DNA of 64,000 bases from Edwardsiella ictaluri ATCC 33202 (GCF_000264785.1 NZ_AFJI01000094.1:62001-126000), one strand, 5' to 3'; positions 28,873 through 39,067 are shown, counted from the stretch's first letter. Notes: a model not told the origin generated them from the letters alone. Program-made: numbers and translations.

Positions 28873-30363
28873 ATGCAAAGTATCATTAAGATCCACCCTC
28901 AGGATAACGTGGCGGTCGCCCTGCGCGATCTTGTGTCCGGAGAGACGATAGCGTTGGACGACGGGGCGCTGACACTGCGCGCCGCGGTGCAGCGCGGGCA
29001 CAAGGTGGCGCTGTGTAGCCTGGCGCCGCAGGCGATGGTGATTAAGTATGGTCTGCCGATTGGCCATGCGTTGATGGCCATCGCCGCCGGCGATCACGTG
29101 CATGCCCATAACCTGCGTACCAACCTCAGCGATCTGGACAGTTACCAGTATCAGCCGGACTTTGCCATACCGACGTCACAGCCGACGGATCGCGCGATCT
29201 CCCTGTATCGGCGCGCCAGTGGCGAGGTGGCCATTCGCAATGAGCTGTGGATCCTGCCGACCGTCGGCTGCGTCAATGGCATGGCCCGTCAGATGCTGCA
29301 GCGCTTTCTGCGCGAAAGTGACGGGGCGCCGGAGATCGATGGCGTTCATCTGTTTACCCATCCGTTCGGCTGTTCACAGCTGGGCGATGACCACCAGAAT
29401 ACCCGTACCATTCTGCAGAATATGGTGCGCCACCCGAACGCCGGCGGCGTTCTGGTGGTCGGGCTCGGCTGTGAGAATAACCAGATCGCGGCGTTTCGCG
29501 AGACGCTGGGCGACTATGATCCGGCGCGGGTGCGTTTTCTGGTATGCCAGCAGCAGGATGATGAGGTTGAGGCCGGTATGGAGGCGCTGCATGAGCTGTA
29601 TGGCGCCATGCGCGGCGATCGCCGGGAGCCGGGCCGTCTCAGCGAGCTGAGGTTCGGTCTGGAGTGCGGCGGCTCGGACGGTTTCTCCGGCATCAGTGCC
29701 AATCCGCTGCTGGGGCGCTTTTCCGACTATGTGATAGCCCACGGCGGCACCAGCGTACTGACCGAGGTCCCGGAGATGTTCGGCGCGGAGCAGATCCTGA
29801 TGAGCCGCTGCCGTGATGGGGAAACCTTTGAAAAGACGGTAGCGATGGTCAACGATTTCAAACGCTACTTCATCGACCATCAGCAGCCGATCTATGAGAA
29901 TCCCTCGCCGGGCAATAAGGCCGGCGGCATCACGACCCTGGAGGAAAAATCCCTCGGCTGTACCCAAAAGGCCGGACAGAGCCAGGTGATGGATGTACTG
30001 CGCTACGGTGAGCGTCTGCGTATGCCGGGACTGAACCTGCTCAGCGCGCCGGGAAACGATGCGGTCGCCACCAGTGCGCTGGCCGCTGCCGGATGCCATA
30101 TGGTGCTGTTTAGCACCGGACGCGGCACGCCATACGGCGGCTTTGTGCCGACGGTAAAGCTGGCGACCAATACGCCGCTGGCGGTGAAAAAACCGCACTG
30201 GATAGACTTTGACGCCGGTCAGCTGCTGCAGGGCAAGCCGATGGAGCAGTTGCTGAGTGAGTTTATCGATCTGATTGTGGCGATCGCCGACGGCAGACAG
30301 ACCTGTAATGAGAAGAATGACTTTCGTGAGCTGGCCATATTTAAAAGCGGTGTAACACTGTAA
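28873..30363 (+). CDS. uxaA: Altronate dehydratase UxaA
   Basis: Iron-dependent dehydratase converting altronate to 2-keto-3-deoxygluconate. 496 residues, matching E. coli (495). An N-terminal SAF domain (IIKIHPQDNVAVAL...GHKVAL) precedes the catalytic domain with GCVNGMARQM, HPFGCSQLGDDH, GLGCENNQ and FGLECGGSDGFSG. The TRGTPYGG-type loop appears as STGRGTPYGG. It closes the uxa cluster and is followed, as in E. coli, by ygjV. Confidence 0.96.
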   Translation: MQSIIKIHPQDNVAVALRDLVSGETIALDDGALTLRAAVQRGHKVALCSLAPQAMVIKYGLPIGHALMAIAAGDHVHAHNLRTNLSDLDSYQYQPDFAIPTSQPTDRAISLYRRASGEVAIRNELWILPTVGCVNGMARQMLQRFLRESDGAPEIDGVHLFTHPFGCSQLGDDHQNTRTILQNMVRHPNAGGVLVVGLGCENNQIAAFRETLGDYDPARVRFLVCQQQDDEVEAGMEALHELYGAMRGDRREPGRLSELRFGLECGGSDGFSGISANPLLGRFSDYVIAHGGTSVLTEVPEMFGAEQILMSRCRDGETFEKTVAMVNDFKRYFIDHQQPIYENPSPGNKAGGITTLEEKSLGCTQKAGQSQVMDVLRYGERLRMPGLNLLSAPGNDAVATSALAAAGCHMVLFSTGRGTPYGGFVPTVKLATNTPLAVKKPHWIDFDAGQLLQGKPMEQLLSEFIDLIVAIADGRQTCNEKNDFRELAIFKSGVTL

Positions 30364-30412
30364 CCGCCATCGGATCGCGGGGCGAGCTCCCGCCCCTTAA
30401 GGGATTAATTAT

Positions 30413-30934
30413 ATGAACGGTGAGCTTCTGTTTGCCCAGGGGGTAGGCGTCGTCGCCTTTCTGATCGGGATTACGACGTTCTTCAACCGCGATGAACGCC
30501 GTTTCCGGCTGCAGCTGGCGCTGTACAGCGCGATCATCGGTGCCCATTTTTTTCTGATGGGCGCCAGCGCTGCCGGGATGAGCGCCGAGTTGAACGCGAT
30601 CCGTTCGGTGGCGACGACACGCACGCGCAATGTCTGGATTATGGTGCTGTTTATTGCGCTGACCCTTGGGCTGGGCAGCTGGGAGCTGAAGCACCCGGTT
30701 GAAGTTTTGCCTATCGCGGGGACGATTGTCAGCACCTGGGCGCTGTTCCGCTGTCGTGGATTGGTCACTCGCTGCCTCATGTGGTGCTCCACCGCCTGCT
30801 GGGTGATCCACAATCTGTGGCTGGGCTCGCTGGGGGGCTCGCTGATAGAGGGCAGCTTCCTGCTGATCAATGGCTATAATATCGTCCGCTTTTACCGTAT
30901 GCAGCGGCGCGGCATCGACCCCTTCCGCTCGTAG
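30413..30934 (+). CDS. ygjV: YgjV family inner-membrane protein
   Basis: 173-residue membrane protein with several hydrophobic segments, similar to E. coli YgjV (183). It shares LAQGVGVVAFLIGITTFFNRDERRF-type opening, FFLMGASAAGMSAELNA and IEGSFLLINGYNIVRF. Function is unknown; the family is annotated as uncharacterised with similarity to IMP-dehydrogenase-neighbour proteins in some databases. A short GC hairpin (GGGGCG/CGCCCC, 30379-30396) separates it from uxaA, so it may be only partly co-expressed. Confidence 0.88.
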   Translation: MNGELLFAQGVGVVAFLIGITTFFNRDERRFRLQLALYSAIIGAHFFLMGASAAGMSAELNAIRSVATTRTRNVWIMVLFIALTLGLGSWELKHPVEVLPIAGTIVSTWALFRCRGLVTRCLMWCSTACWVIHNLWLGSLGGSLIEGSFLLINGYNIVRFYRMQRRGIDPFRS

Positions 30935-30996
30935 CCTTCAACGAAACGCCTTCAGGAAAAAATAAATATCTACCGGCATAGCCGTGGTTTTCAATA

Positions 30997-31027
30997 TACA
31001 AAAAAACGGGCGCCGCGGAGCCCGTTC
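30997..31027 (-). terminator. sstT terminator
   Basis: On the minus strand AACGGGC and GCCCGTT pair around a GC-rich loop and are followed by seven T residues, 20 bases after the sstT stop. Confidence 0.8.
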
Positions 31028-31047
31028 CGTTATGCCATGCCGTGGGG

Positions 31048-32289
31048 TTATCCCAGCTCTGCGGCGCTATCGCCGGTACTCTCCTCTGCCGCCACGCAGG
31101 CGGTCGCGGTGAACAGGACGTCCGTTGAGGAGTTGAGCGCGGTTTCGCACGAGTCCTGCAGTACGCCGATGATAAAGCCGACTGCGACGACCTGCATGGC
31201 GATATCGCTGCTGATGCCAAACAGGCTGCAGGCCAACGGGATCAACAGCAGGGAGCCACCGGCGACCCCTGATGCGCCGCAGGCGCAGACTGCAGCCACC
31301 AGGCTGAGCAGCAGTGCCGTCGGAAGATCGACGCTGATCTCCAGCGTATGCGCCGCCGCCAGCGTCAGGACGGTGATGGTGATGGCCGCACCGGCCATAT
31401 TGATGGTGGCGCCCAACGGAATGGAGACTGCATAGGTATCCTCATTGAGCCCCAGCTTCTTGCACAGCTCCATGTTTACCGGGATGTTGGCGGCCGAGCT
31501 ACGGGTAAAGAACGCGGTCAGACCGCTTTCACGCAGGCAGGTAAATACCAACGGATAGGGATTACGTCGGATTTTCCAGAACACGATGAGGGGGTTGAGG
31601 ACCAGGGCGACCAGCAGCATGGCGCCGATCAGCACCATCAGCAGGTGGGCATAGCCCCACAGGGCGTCAAAGCCGGTTTCAGCCAGGGTCGAGGAGACCA
31701 GACCGAAGATGCCCAACGGTGCAAAGCGGATCACCACGCGGACGATAAAGGTGACGCCATAGGAGAGGTCACCCACCACGCGTTTGGTGGTGTCTGAGGC
31801 ATGGCGTAGGGCGACGCCCAGGCCGATGGCCCAAGCCAGAATACCGATAAAGTTGCCGCTGGCCAGGGCGTGAAACGGGTTATCCACGACGTTCATCAGC
31901 AGGGACTGCAGCACCTCGACGATCCCGCCCGGCGGGGTGATATCGTTGGTATGGCTGACGAGTGCCAGCTGTGATGGGAAGGCGAAGCTGACCACCACAG
32001 CCACCAGTGCGGCGGCGAAGGTGCCAAGCAAATACAGCAGCACGATAGGCCGCATATTGGTTTTCTGTCCCTGACGGTGGTTGGCGATGGAGGCTGCCAC
32101 CAGAATGAAGACCAGCACCGGCGCGACGGCTTTAAGGGCACTGACGAACAGCGTCCCCAGCAGACCGGCGGCGATGGCGCCGGATTGGGAGAACGAGGCC
32201 AGCGCAATCCCCAGTACCAGCCCTACCAGGATCTGTCCGACCAGGCTACCGCGTGTAATGAAACGCACGAATCCAGAGTGTTTTTCCAT
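31048..32289 (-). CDS. sstT: Sodium:serine/threonine symporter SstT
   Basis: Dicarboxylate/amino acid:cation symporter family (GltPh fold) that imports serine and threonine with sodium. 413 residues, E. coli 414. It begins with a short basic end, [14 protein letters not shown]. Signature regions are [17 protein letters not shown] (serine-rich re-entrant loop HP1) and [16 protein letters not shown] (TM7 NMxG motif). The 348-base spacer upstream to the alx stop is AT-rich and holds the sstT promoter and the alx terminator. No gene is seen there. Confidence 0.96.
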   Translation of the reverse strand: MEKHSGFVRFITRGSLVGQILVGLVLGIALASFSQSGAIAAGLLGTLFVSALKAVAPVLVFILVAASIANHRQGQKTNMRPIVLLYLLGTFAAALVAVVVSFAFPSQLALVSHTNDITPPGGIVEVLQSLLMNVVDNPFHALASGNFIGILAWAIGLGVALRHASDTTKRVVGDLSYGVTFIVRVVIRFAPLGIFGLVSSTLAETGFDALWGYAHLLMVLIGAMLLVALVLNPLIVFWKIRRNPYPLVFTCLRESGLTAFFTRSSAANIPVNMELCKKLGLNEDTYAVSIPLGATINMAGAAITITVLTLAAAHTLEISVDLPTALLLSLVAAVCACGASGVAGGSLLLIPLACSLFGISSDIAMQVVAVGFIIGVLQDSCETALNSSTDVLFTATACVAAEESTGDSAAELG

Positions 32290-32605
32290 AATCGATTATC
32301 CACTTGTTATATTTTTGGATTACATGTCACCCATGCAATCTGTAACTAAATGTGTTTGCTATCCCAGTATAGGGAAATCGATCCAATTGGGAACGCTGAA
32401 TTTATAAAATTCTGCCGCTACGCCATAAATTTAACGTTGAATTTACCTTCAATTATATTCATTCGCGATCGCATCGAGATATAGGAGAAAAATCCAACCG
32501 TGTTCACGTGGAAAAATAAAAATAAGATGAATTTTCTGAAAAATGGCTATATCAAAGAATTATTCTATAGATGTTGCGGGTGTTCTGACGTTTTATAAGG
32601 TAAAA

Positions 32606-32630
32606 CTCCCCGATATTGGCATACCGGGGA
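32606..32630 (-). terminator. alx terminator
   Basis: On the minus strand TCCCCGGTAT and ATATCGGGGA form a stem around GCCA, followed by GTTTTACC. It lies eight bases after the alx stop. Confidence 0.75.
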
Positions 32631-32637
32631 AGGCGAG

Positions 32638-33606
32638 TTATCGGAGAGCGCACGATGTGCGGCGATGGTTGACCCAGGCGTTGATCAGTAGAGTCAGCGC
32701 CAGGATCCCGGCGACGATACCCAGAGAGAAGGCGATGGGAATATGGTAGAAATCGACGATCAGCATTTTGATGCCGATGAAGGTCAGAATGGCTGCCAGC
32801 CCGTACTTTAACAGGGTAAAGCGCTCGGCCACGCCGGCCAGCAGGAAGTACATGGCGCGCAGCCCCAGAATGGCAAACAGATTGGATGTCAGCACCAGGA
32901 ACGGATCGGTGGTCACAGCAAATATTGCCGGAATGCTGTCGACGGCAAAGATCACGTCGCTCAGCTCGACCAGGATCAGCACCAGCAGCAGCGGGGTGGC
33001 GAACAGCATACCGCTGCGGCGGGTAAAGAAGTGCTCGCTTTCAATGCTGTCGGTCATCCGCAGGTGGCGGCGTAGCCAGCGTACCAGCGGGCGTTCGCCG
33101 AGATCGCCTTCGTCATCGCGGGCCATGGCCATCTTAACGCCGGTAAACAGCAGGAAAGCGCCAAACAGGTAGAGGATCCACTGGAACTGGGTCACCAGCC
33201 AGCTACCGGCGAAGATCATTACCGTTCGCAGGATTATCGCCCCCAGTACGCCGTAGACCAGCACCCGGCGCTGCATGCTGGCCGGAACGGAGAAATAGCT
33301 GAACAGCATCAGCCAGACAAAGACGTTATCGACCGCCAACGCCTTTTCGATCAAATAGCCGGTGAGGAATGCCAGCGCCTGCTGATTGGCCGCCGCCCGC
33401 CCCAGGGTTTCACTCAGATAGAACCAAAGACCGGCGTTGAACAACAGCGCCAGGCTGACCCAGACCAGCGACCAGACTGCGGCCTGGCGCATGGTCATCG
33501 CCTGGGCGCCACGCCGTCCCTGCAGCAGTAGATCGATAGCCAGCATAATCAGGATGATCAGGGCGAAGCTCCCCCATAGCCAGGGGGTGCCAACAGAGTT
33601 GAGCAT
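32638..33606 (-). CDS. alx: TerC-family manganese exporter Alx
   Basis: Inner-membrane TerC-family protein of 322 residues (E. coli 321), induced at high pH and by manganese in E. coli, where it exports Mn. Nine or so hydrophobic segments are present. The conserved acidic motifs are [16 protein letters not shown] and [20 protein letters not shown], with [13 protein letters not shown] after them. A GGAGACT ribosome site precedes the ATG. The long leader forms the yybP-ykoY riboswitch. Confidence 0.95.
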   Translation of the reverse strand: MLNSVGTPWLWGSFALIILIMLAIDLLLQGRRGAQAMTMRQAAVWSLVWVSLALLFNAGLWFYLSETLGRAAANQQALAFLTGYLIEKALAVDNVFVWLMLFSYFSVPASMQRRVLVYGVLGAIILRTVMIFAGSWLVTQFQWILYLFGAFLLFTGVKMAMARDDEGDLGERPLVRWLRRHLRMTDSIESEHFFTRRSGMLFATPLLLVLILVELSDVIFAVDSIPAIFAVTTDPFLVLTSNLFAILGLRAMYFLLAGVAERFTLLKYGLAAILTFIGIKMLIVDFYHIPIAFSLGIVAGILALTLLINAWVNHRRTSCALR

Positions 33607-33659
33607 GGAAGTCTCCTATAAGGTTAATCAATAACGGGTGTTGGAGGGCGGACACCGTG

Positions 33660-33780
33660 CGTGCATTTATTAACCACGCGTTGCCTGTACCTCGCCTTCC
33701 GGCAAGGTCTCACTTACAACGCATCCACGGGCGGGAACCCGTGGGGTTGCCCGGCAACCGGGTGCTGTGCACCGTAATGA
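33660..33780 (-). promoter_or_regulatory. yybP-ykoY (Mn2+/alkaline pH) riboswitch of alx
   Basis: The minus-strand leader folds into consecutive hairpins: GGTGCACAGCACC, GGTTGCCGGGCAACC, CCACGGG/CCCGTGG and a final domain closed by GCGTTG/CAACGC. The last contains GTGAGACCTTGCCGGAAGGC, a typical conserved loop of this class. E. coli alx carries such a riboswitch (PRE), which opens translation at high pH or manganese. Boundaries are approximate. The spacer from 33780 to 33990 shows no gene. Confidence 0.75.
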
Positions 33781-33990
33781 CGATTAACCGGCAAATAAGA
33801 AGTTACTCCCCTTTGCTGCGCAAAAAATAATGCAAAATGTGTCATTGGTCAATCCCTGTTCGCTATCCCGGATAGGTATGAACCGCTCTTCTCTCAGATC
33901 GAGATGGCATAAGTAATTAGGGGGTTATCCATGCATCGTCAGGCGGAAGCCGCTATAGTTCCTGTTGGATAAGAGAGGGGTGGCAATGTC

Positions 33991-34899
33991 ATGGAAGTTG
34001 CAAGAAAAACCAATCTACTGGCGATAGCGGGCCTGATCGCCCTGACGCTGATCTGGAGCTACAACTGGATTGCGATGAAACAGGTAACGCAGTATATCGG
34101 GGCGTTCGACTTTACCGCGCTGCGCTGCGTCTGCGGCGCGCTGTTGCTGCTGCTGGTACTGCGTCTGCGCGGACACGGTATGCGGCCGACGCCGTTTGGC
34201 TATACGCTGGCCATCGCGCTGCTGCAAACCTGCGGTATGGTTGGGCTGGCTCAGTGGGCGCTTATGAGCGGCGGTGCCGGTAAGGTGGCGATCTTAAGCT
34301 ATACCATGCCGTTTTGGGTGGTGATCATGGCCGCCCTGTTTCTTGGCGAGCGGATGCGGCGCCTGCAGTATGCCGCGATTGCGGTAGCGGCCTTGGGATT
34401 GCTGCTGGTGCTGCAGCCGTGGAAGCTGGATCTCTCCTCGCTGAAAAGTGCGCTGCTGGCGGTGCTCTCCGGCATCAGTTGGGGGGCGAGCGCCATCGTG
34501 GCCAAACGTATGTACGCCCGCTATCCAGGCGTTGATTTGCTGGGGCTAACGACCTGGCAGATGCTGTATGCCGCCGTGGTGATGAGTGCAGTGGCTTGGC
34601 TGGTGCCGCAGCGCAGTGTGGACTGGCAGCCCTATGTGTTCTGGGCGTTGGCCTACAGTGCGATTCTGGCGACGGCGCTGGCCTGGAGCCTGTGGCTGTT
34701 CGTGTTGAAAAACCTGTCGGCCGGGATCGCCAGCCTGAGCACCTTGGCGGTACCGGTCTGCGGGGTACTGTTTTCCTGGTGGCTGCTGGGTGAGGATCCG
34801 GGCCCGGTAGAGGGGAGTGGTATCGTGCTGATCGTGCTGGCGCTGGCGGCGATTAGCATCAAGAGGCAGGGGCCTCAGGCGCAGAGCACCCGTCGATAG
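33991..34899 (+). CDS. EamA/DMT-family transporter
   Basis: 302-residue drug/metabolite transporter superfamily member with ten hydrophobic segments in two EamA repeats (about residues 12-145 and 155-290). Motifs include [15 protein letters not shown] and [26 protein letters not shown]. Substrate cannot be deduced; relatives include amino-acid and metabolite exporters. GAGGGG lies before the ATG; an overlapping ATG six bases upstream leads to an early stop. No E. coli gene sits at this point between alx and ygjR, so it is an insertion relative to K-12. Confidence 0.88.
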   Translation: MEVARKTNLLAIAGLIALTLIWSYNWIAMKQVTQYIGAFDFTALRCVCGALLLLLVLRLRGHGMRPTPFGYTLAIALLQTCGMVGLAQWALMSGGAGKVAILSYTMPFWVVIMAALFLGERMRRLQYAAIAVAALGLLLVLQPWKLDLSSLKSALLAVLSGISWGASAIVAKRMYARYPGVDLLGLTTWQMLYAAVVMSAVAWLVPQRSVDWQPYVFWALAYSAILATALAWSLWLFVLKNLSAGIASLSTLAVPVCGVLFSWWLLGEDPGPVEGSGIVLIVLALAAISIKRQGPQAQSTRR

Positions 34900-34927
34900 C
34901 GCTGGGCCGTTGGCGGTCGGCGCGGTA

Positions 34928-35908
34928 TCAGGCGCGATCGGCGGGAAAGACGACCCCGGTTTGGCGGCGTATCTCGTCCAGCAGGCGGGCTGTGGTGAGC
35001 GTGCGCGCTACCCCGGCATGGGTTACCCGGCCCTCTCCTATCAGGCGGGCGAAAGCCTGTGCTTCATACTCCATGGTATTTTCACGCTGAATAACGCCTA
35101 TCTCTTGCGCCGCGCCGCCGCGCGGGATCAGGGTTACCCGTTGACATTGGGAGAGGTGCTCGATCACCAGGCTGCCCTCTTCCCCCTGGATCTCGCTGGG
35201 CAGCGCCGAATCGCTGACTTTGGAGTGAAACAGCACGACCTCAAGACCGGGATAGTGCATGGCGACGTGGCCATGGGCATCAACACCGGAGTCCAGCAGT
35301 ACCGCCCCGGCGCTTACCCGCTGCGGCTCGCCGAACAGCGCGACGCCGCTGGCCAGGCAGTAAAAACCGATATCCATGATAGATCCGTTGGAAAAGGCCA
35401 GGTTAAAGGTATTGGGGTTTTCACCGTTGAGATAGCGGGGATAGCGTGAGGAGTATTGGCAATAGTTGAGAAAGGCCTTGCGCAGGCGCCCAAGGTGCGG
35501 CAGCGCGCTACGGATGACGTCAAAGTTGGGCAGATAGGCGGTTTTAAAGGCTTCGAAAAGAATGACGCCGTTGGCGCGGGCGCAGTCGAACGCGCGCTGG
35601 GCTTCCGCGTGGGTTGAGGCCAGCGGCTTCTCACAGATGACGTGCTTGCCATGGCGCAGCATCAGCAGCGTCTGGGCGCAGTGCAGGGCGTTAGGGCTGG
35701 CGATATAGACCGCGTCGACCTCCGGGCTGCAGGCCAGCGCCTCAAGGCTGTCAAAGCAGTGCACCGTCCCGTAGGGCGCGGAAAAATCGGCGGCTTGCTC
35801 CAGGCGGCGTGAATAAACGGCGCTGAGGCGATACTGGCCGCAGGCCAGCGCGGCATCGACAAAGCGCTGGGTAATCCAGTTGGTTCCGATGATAGCGAGG
35901 CGGATCAT
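34928..35908 (-). CDS. ygjR: Gfo/Idh/MocA-family oxidoreductase YgjR
   Basis: 326-residue NAD(P)-dependent oxidoreductase. The N-terminal Rossmann loop reads IIGTNWITQRFVDAAL. EKPLASTHAEA carries the conserved E-K-P catalytic lysine near residue 93, and a C-terminal alpha/beta domain follows (NGSIMDIGFYCL). It matches E. coli YgjR (328). The physiological substrate is unknown. GGGAGAG precedes the ATG. In E. coli ygjR also neighbours ygjP and alx. Confidence 0.93.
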   Translation of the reverse strand: MIRLAIIGTNWITQRFVDAALACGQYRLSAVYSRRLEQAADFSAPYGTVHCFDSLEALACSPEVDAVYIASPNALHCAQTLLMLRHGKHVICEKPLASTHAEAQRAFDCARANGVILFEAFKTAYLPNFDVIRSALPHLGRLRKAFLNYCQYSSRYPRYLNGENPNTFNLAFSNGSIMDIGFYCLASGVALFGEPQRVSAGAVLLDSGVDAHGHVAMHYPGLEVVLFHSKVSDSALPSEIQGEEGSLVIEHLSQCQRVTLIPRGGAAQEIGVIQRENTMEYEAQAFARLIGEGRVTHAGVARTLTTARLLDEIRRQTGVVFPADRA

Positions 35909-35963
35909 GACACTCTCCCTGAGGATAAAAATTACCCGTCAGGCTAACACACTCGCTGTACGA

Positions 35964-36467
35964 TCAATATACGCTTCCCTCAACATCCAGGCAGGTCAGG
36001 TAGAGCCGGGCATCAAACTCCAGCTGGTGGTAGTTGGGCTCCATATGGCAGCACAGACTGTAGAAGGCCTTATCGTGATTTTTTTCGCGCAGATGGGCCA
36101 GCTCATGCACCACGATCATTCGCAGCAGGGCCTCCGGCCCCTGGCGGAACAAGCTGGCGATACGGATCTCCGCTTTGGCCTTCAGCCGGTTGCCCTGAAC
36201 GCGAGATACGGCGCGGTGCAGGCCGAGCGCCTGCTGGATCACCTGAATGCGGCTATCGTATTGCACCCGGCTAAGGGGTGGGGTATTGCGCATATAGTGA
36301 TTTTTCAGGCGTTGTGCATAGTCATATAAGGCCCGGTCCGTCGTGATCGCATGGCGCTCGGGGTAGCGGCGCCGCAGCGTATCGCCCAGGCGCTTTTGCT
36401 CCAACAGGGTACGAACCTGCGCCAGCAGGGGCTCCGGATATCCGACCAGGTAACTCAGGTGCGTCAT
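35964..36467 (-). CDS. ygjP: M48-like metallohydrolase YgjP (DUF45/YgjP)
   Basis: 167 residues, E. coli YgjP length, when started at the ATG at 36467, which has AAGGAGG five bases upstream. The upstream ATG at 36488 overlaps that site. The zinc-peptidase motif [15 protein letters not shown] near residue 127 has HExxH and a downstream H. Such WLM/DUF45 proteins resemble the nuclear SprT/Wss1 group; the substrate here is unknown. Divergent from rlmG with only 77 bases between, so the two promoters overlap. Confidence 0.92.
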   Translation of the reverse strand: MTHLSYLVGYPEPLLAQVRTLLEQKRLGDTLRRRYPERHAITTDRALYDYAQRLKNHYMRNTPPLSRVQYDSRIQVIQQALGLHRAVSRVQGNRLKAKAEIRIASLFRQGPEALLRMIVVHELAHLREKNHDKAFYSLCCHMEPNYHQLEFDARLYLTCLDVEGSVY

Positions 36468-36544
36468 TTGGCCCTCCTTCAGGTACAATGGCGGGCTATT
36501 GTACTTTATGCCCGCCTACGGCGGGGCACTTTTGCGGAGGGGCG

Positions 36545-37690
36545 ATGAGCCAACTCGAATCCAGCGCCGGTTGTCCGGCTATCACCGACCTGACGCTGGC
36601 GCGTTTTCCCCATCAGTCTGACGATCCTTCCCTGCAGGCCTGGGAGGCCGCAGACGAATACCTGCTACAGCAGATCGATCCGACCCAGGCGCAGGGACGC
36701 CCGACCATCATCTTTAACGATGCCTTTGGCGCGTTGGCCTGCGCTCTGCACGCTCTGCGTCCCTACTCGGTGAGCGACTCCTACGTCAGCCAGCTGGCGA
36801 CGCGCCATAATCTGCAGCTTAATGATCTGGACGGGGATGCCGTTACCCTGTTAGACAGCCTGAGCCCACTGCCGGAGGCCCCCGCGCTGGTGGTGATTAA
36901 GCTGCCTAAAATGCTGGCGTTGCTGGAGCAACAGCTGCATGCGCTGCGGGCGGTGGTCGCGCCGGATACCCGTATTATCGCCGCGGCCAAGGCGCGTGAT
37001 ATTCATACCTCGACCCTACAGCTGTTTGAGTCGATCCTGGGGGAGACACATACCTCTCTGGCGTGGAAAAAGGCCCGCCTGATTTACTGTCAGGTGGCTG
37101 AGCGCACGGTGATACCGGCGCCGGCTACGACCGTTTGGCCACTGGAGGGTACACCTTACACCATGCATAATCATGCGGGTGTATTCTCCCGTGGCAGTCT
37201 GGATATCGGTGCGCGCTTTTTCCTGCAGCATCTGCCGGAGGGGCTACAGGGCGAGGTGGCCGATCTGGGCTGTGGCAACGGCGTACTGGGGCTGGCGGCG
37301 CTGAGCGGCAGCCCGCAGGCCCGGGTACTGTTTGCCGATGAATCCTATATGGCGGTGGCCTCGGCGCATCTGAACGTGCAGCATAACCGTCCGCAGGATT
37401 TGGCGCGCTGTGAGTTCTGGGTCGGTAACGGGCTGGCGGGGCGCGAAGGCGGCACGCTGGATGCCGTGCTGTGTAACCCGCCGTTTCATCAGCAGCATTC
37501 GATTACCGATCAGGTGGCGTGGGACATGTTCGTCGCCGCGCGTCGCTGTTTGAAACGCAATGGGGTGCTGTATATCGTCGGCAACCGTCACCTGGACTAT
37601 TATCCGAAGCTGCGCCGCCTGTTTGGCAACTGCACCACTCTGGGAATGAACCGTAAATTTGTGGTGCTCAAGGCGGTGAAAACGGTCTGA
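36545..37690 (+). CDS. rlmG: 23S rRNA (guanine-1835-N2)-methyltransferase RlmG
   Basis: Methylates G1835 of 23S rRNA. 381 residues from the ATG at 36545, with CGGAGGGG just before it (E. coli RlmG 378). It has a degenerate N-terminal domain and a C-terminal Rossmann methyltransferase domain. The SAM loop reads [13 protein letters not shown] near residue 235 and the catalytic NPPF near residue 310 ([10 protein letters not shown]). An upstream start at 36488 would begin within the ygjP promoter. Neighbours agree with E. coli order. Confidence 0.95.
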   Translation: MSQLESSAGCPAITDLTLARFPHQSDDPSLQAWEAADEYLLQQIDPTQAQGRPTIIFNDAFGALACALHALRPYSVSDSYVSQLATRHNLQLNDLDGDAVTLLDSLSPLPEAPALVVIKLPKMLALLEQQLHALRAVVAPDTRIIAAAKARDIHTSTLQLFESILGETHTSLAWKKARLIYCQVAERTVIPAPATTVWPLEGTPYTMHNHAGVFSRGSLDIGARFFLQHLPEGLQGEVADLGCGNGVLGLAALSGSPQARVLFADESYMAVASAHLNVQHNRPQDLARCEFWVGNGLAGREGGTLDAVLCNPPFHQQHSITDQVAWDMFVAARRCLKRNGVLYIVGNRHLDYYPKLRRLFGNCTTLGMNRKFVVLKAVKTV

Positions 37691-37804
37691 GTACCGCCTT
37701 GGCTGAGGTAAGAAGACATTAAAATCGAATCATTATTTGGTTTGGTATAATCTTGGTTATGCTGAGTGTGGCTATCCTCATCCCATCGTTATCCTAATAT
37801 TTTT

Positions 37805-37850
37805 CCCGGCCCGACCGATGCGGGGCTGCCTCCGCATCGGTCGGGCCGGG
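37805..37850 (+). repeat. Perfect 19-bp inverted repeat before an aminotransferase gene
   Basis: 37805-37823 and 37832-37850 are exact reverse complements around an 8-base loop. The arms are G+C-rich (CCCGGCCCGACC...). It ends only a few bases before the AAAGGA ribosome site of the gene at 37869. Neither strand has a U-run after the hairpin, so a classic terminator is unlikely. The sequence upstream to rlmG (37691-37804) is AT-rich and probably holds the promoter. Confidence 0.85.
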
Positions 37851-37868
37851 CAATGAAAGGATGTTACC

Positions 37869-39026
37869 ATGGATCGTCGCACCCTGCTTAAATCCTCCGT
37901 CGCCCTGCTGGGCGCGCTGTCGCTCTCTGGCCAGGGCGCGCTGGCCCGGGTGCCGTCTGTCGCCCAACGGCCCGCCGCGCCCGATGCTGACCATCCTCTG
38001 GCACTGAATTTTAACGAGAATGCCCTCGGTATGTCTGCCCAGGCGCGCCAGGCGATCGTCGCCGCGTTGCCCGGGGCCTTTCGTTATCCCGATGCGGCGC
38101 GGGAGGCGCTGATGACCGCGCTGGCCAGCGAGATGGCACTGACGCCGGCCCACCTGTCGTTGGGCAATGGCTCCTCGGAGTGTATTCGCGCTATTCTGCA
38201 GGCGCAGGCGATCGCCGCACAGCGCCGGGGAAGGGCGGTGCAGCTGGTGGTGCCGGATCCCACCTTTAACTACGCAGAGCTGTGTCTGCAGCCGCTGGGT
38301 GTCGAGGTGGTAAAGGTGCCGCTGGATGCGCAGCTGGGGTTCCCGCTGGCAGAAATGCAGCGGCGCACCCGCGCGTTTAACGGCCTGTCGCTGGTCTATC
38401 TGTGTAACCCAAATAACCCGACGGCGACCCTCACCGCGGCCGATGCGCTGGCGGCGTGGATCACCCAGGCACCGCCGGATACCTTCTTTGTCATCGATGA
38501 GGCCTATGCCGAGTTTGTCAGCGATCCGGCCTTTCGCAGCGCTGTGACGCTGGTGCAGGCGGGGTATGAGAACCTATTGGTGACGCGCACCTTCTCTAAG
38601 CTGTATGCGCTGGCCGGGCTGCGGGTGGGCTACGGGGTCGCGGCGCCGTCGGTCGCCGTGCAGAGTAATGCGTTGATGTCGCTGGATAATATCAACAGCG
38701 CAGGCGCCGCTGCGGCGCTGGCCTCCCTGCAGGATCGCACCTTTGTGGAGCACAGCCGCAAGACAATGGATCTCTCGCGGCAGATCGTGTGCGCGGCGCT
38801 GGATAAGCTGCAGCTGACCTATCTGCCGTCGCAGGCCAACTTTATTTTTCATCAGGTTAACGGCGATACTGCGCGCTATCAGGCGCGAATGAAGCAGCAC
38901 CATATCCTGGTCGGGCGTCCATTCCCTCCGTTAAATAACTGGAACCGTCTGACACTGGGCACACCGCAGGAGATGCAGCTGTTTGTCGCGCAGCTGCACG
39001 CGTTCCGCCGTCAGGGGTGGGTTTGA
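37869..39026 (+). CDS. Exported (Tat-like) HisC-type PLP aminotransferase
   Basis: Fold-type I PLP-dependent aminotransferase similar to histidinol-phosphate aminotransferase. Residues 1-26 form a signal with twin arginines (MDRRTLLKSS), a hydrophobic core and an ALA end. Core motifs are CNPNNPTAT, DEAYAEFV and TRTFSKLYALAGLRVGYG, whose lysine (about 242) binds PLP. It ends with the FPPLNNWNRLTLG pattern of HisC. True HisC is cytoplasmic and shorter. Export to the periplasm is inferred from the signal. AAAGGA precedes the ATG. No biosynthetic partner is adjacent; function unknown. Confidence 0.82.
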   Translation: MDRRTLLKSSVALLGALSLSGQGALARVPSVAQRPAAPDADHPLALNFNENALGMSAQARQAIVAALPGAFRYPDAAREALMTALASEMALTPAHLSLGNGSSECIRAILQAQAIAAQRRGRAVQLVVPDPTFNYAELCLQPLGVEVVKVPLDAQLGFPLAEMQRRTRAFNGLSLVYLCNPNNPTATLTAADALAAWITQAPPDTFFVIDEAYAEFVSDPAFRSAVTLVQAGYENLLVTRTFSKLYALAGLRVGYGVAAPSVAVQSNALMSLDNINSAGAAAALASLQDRTFVEHSRKTMDLSRQIVCAALDKLQLTYLPSQANFIFHQVNGDTARYQARMKQHHILVGRPFPPLNNWNRLTLGTPQEMQLFVAQLHAFRRQGWV

Positions 39027-39067
39027 GCCCCGGCGAGTCTTAGGGCGCGTTTCGGTGGGCGCGTCAC

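Noticed and set aside
33660-33780. CRISPR-like run of short hairpins upstream of alx
   Set aside because: The hairpins differ in sequence and fit the yybP-ykoY riboswitch; there is no regularly repeated unit.
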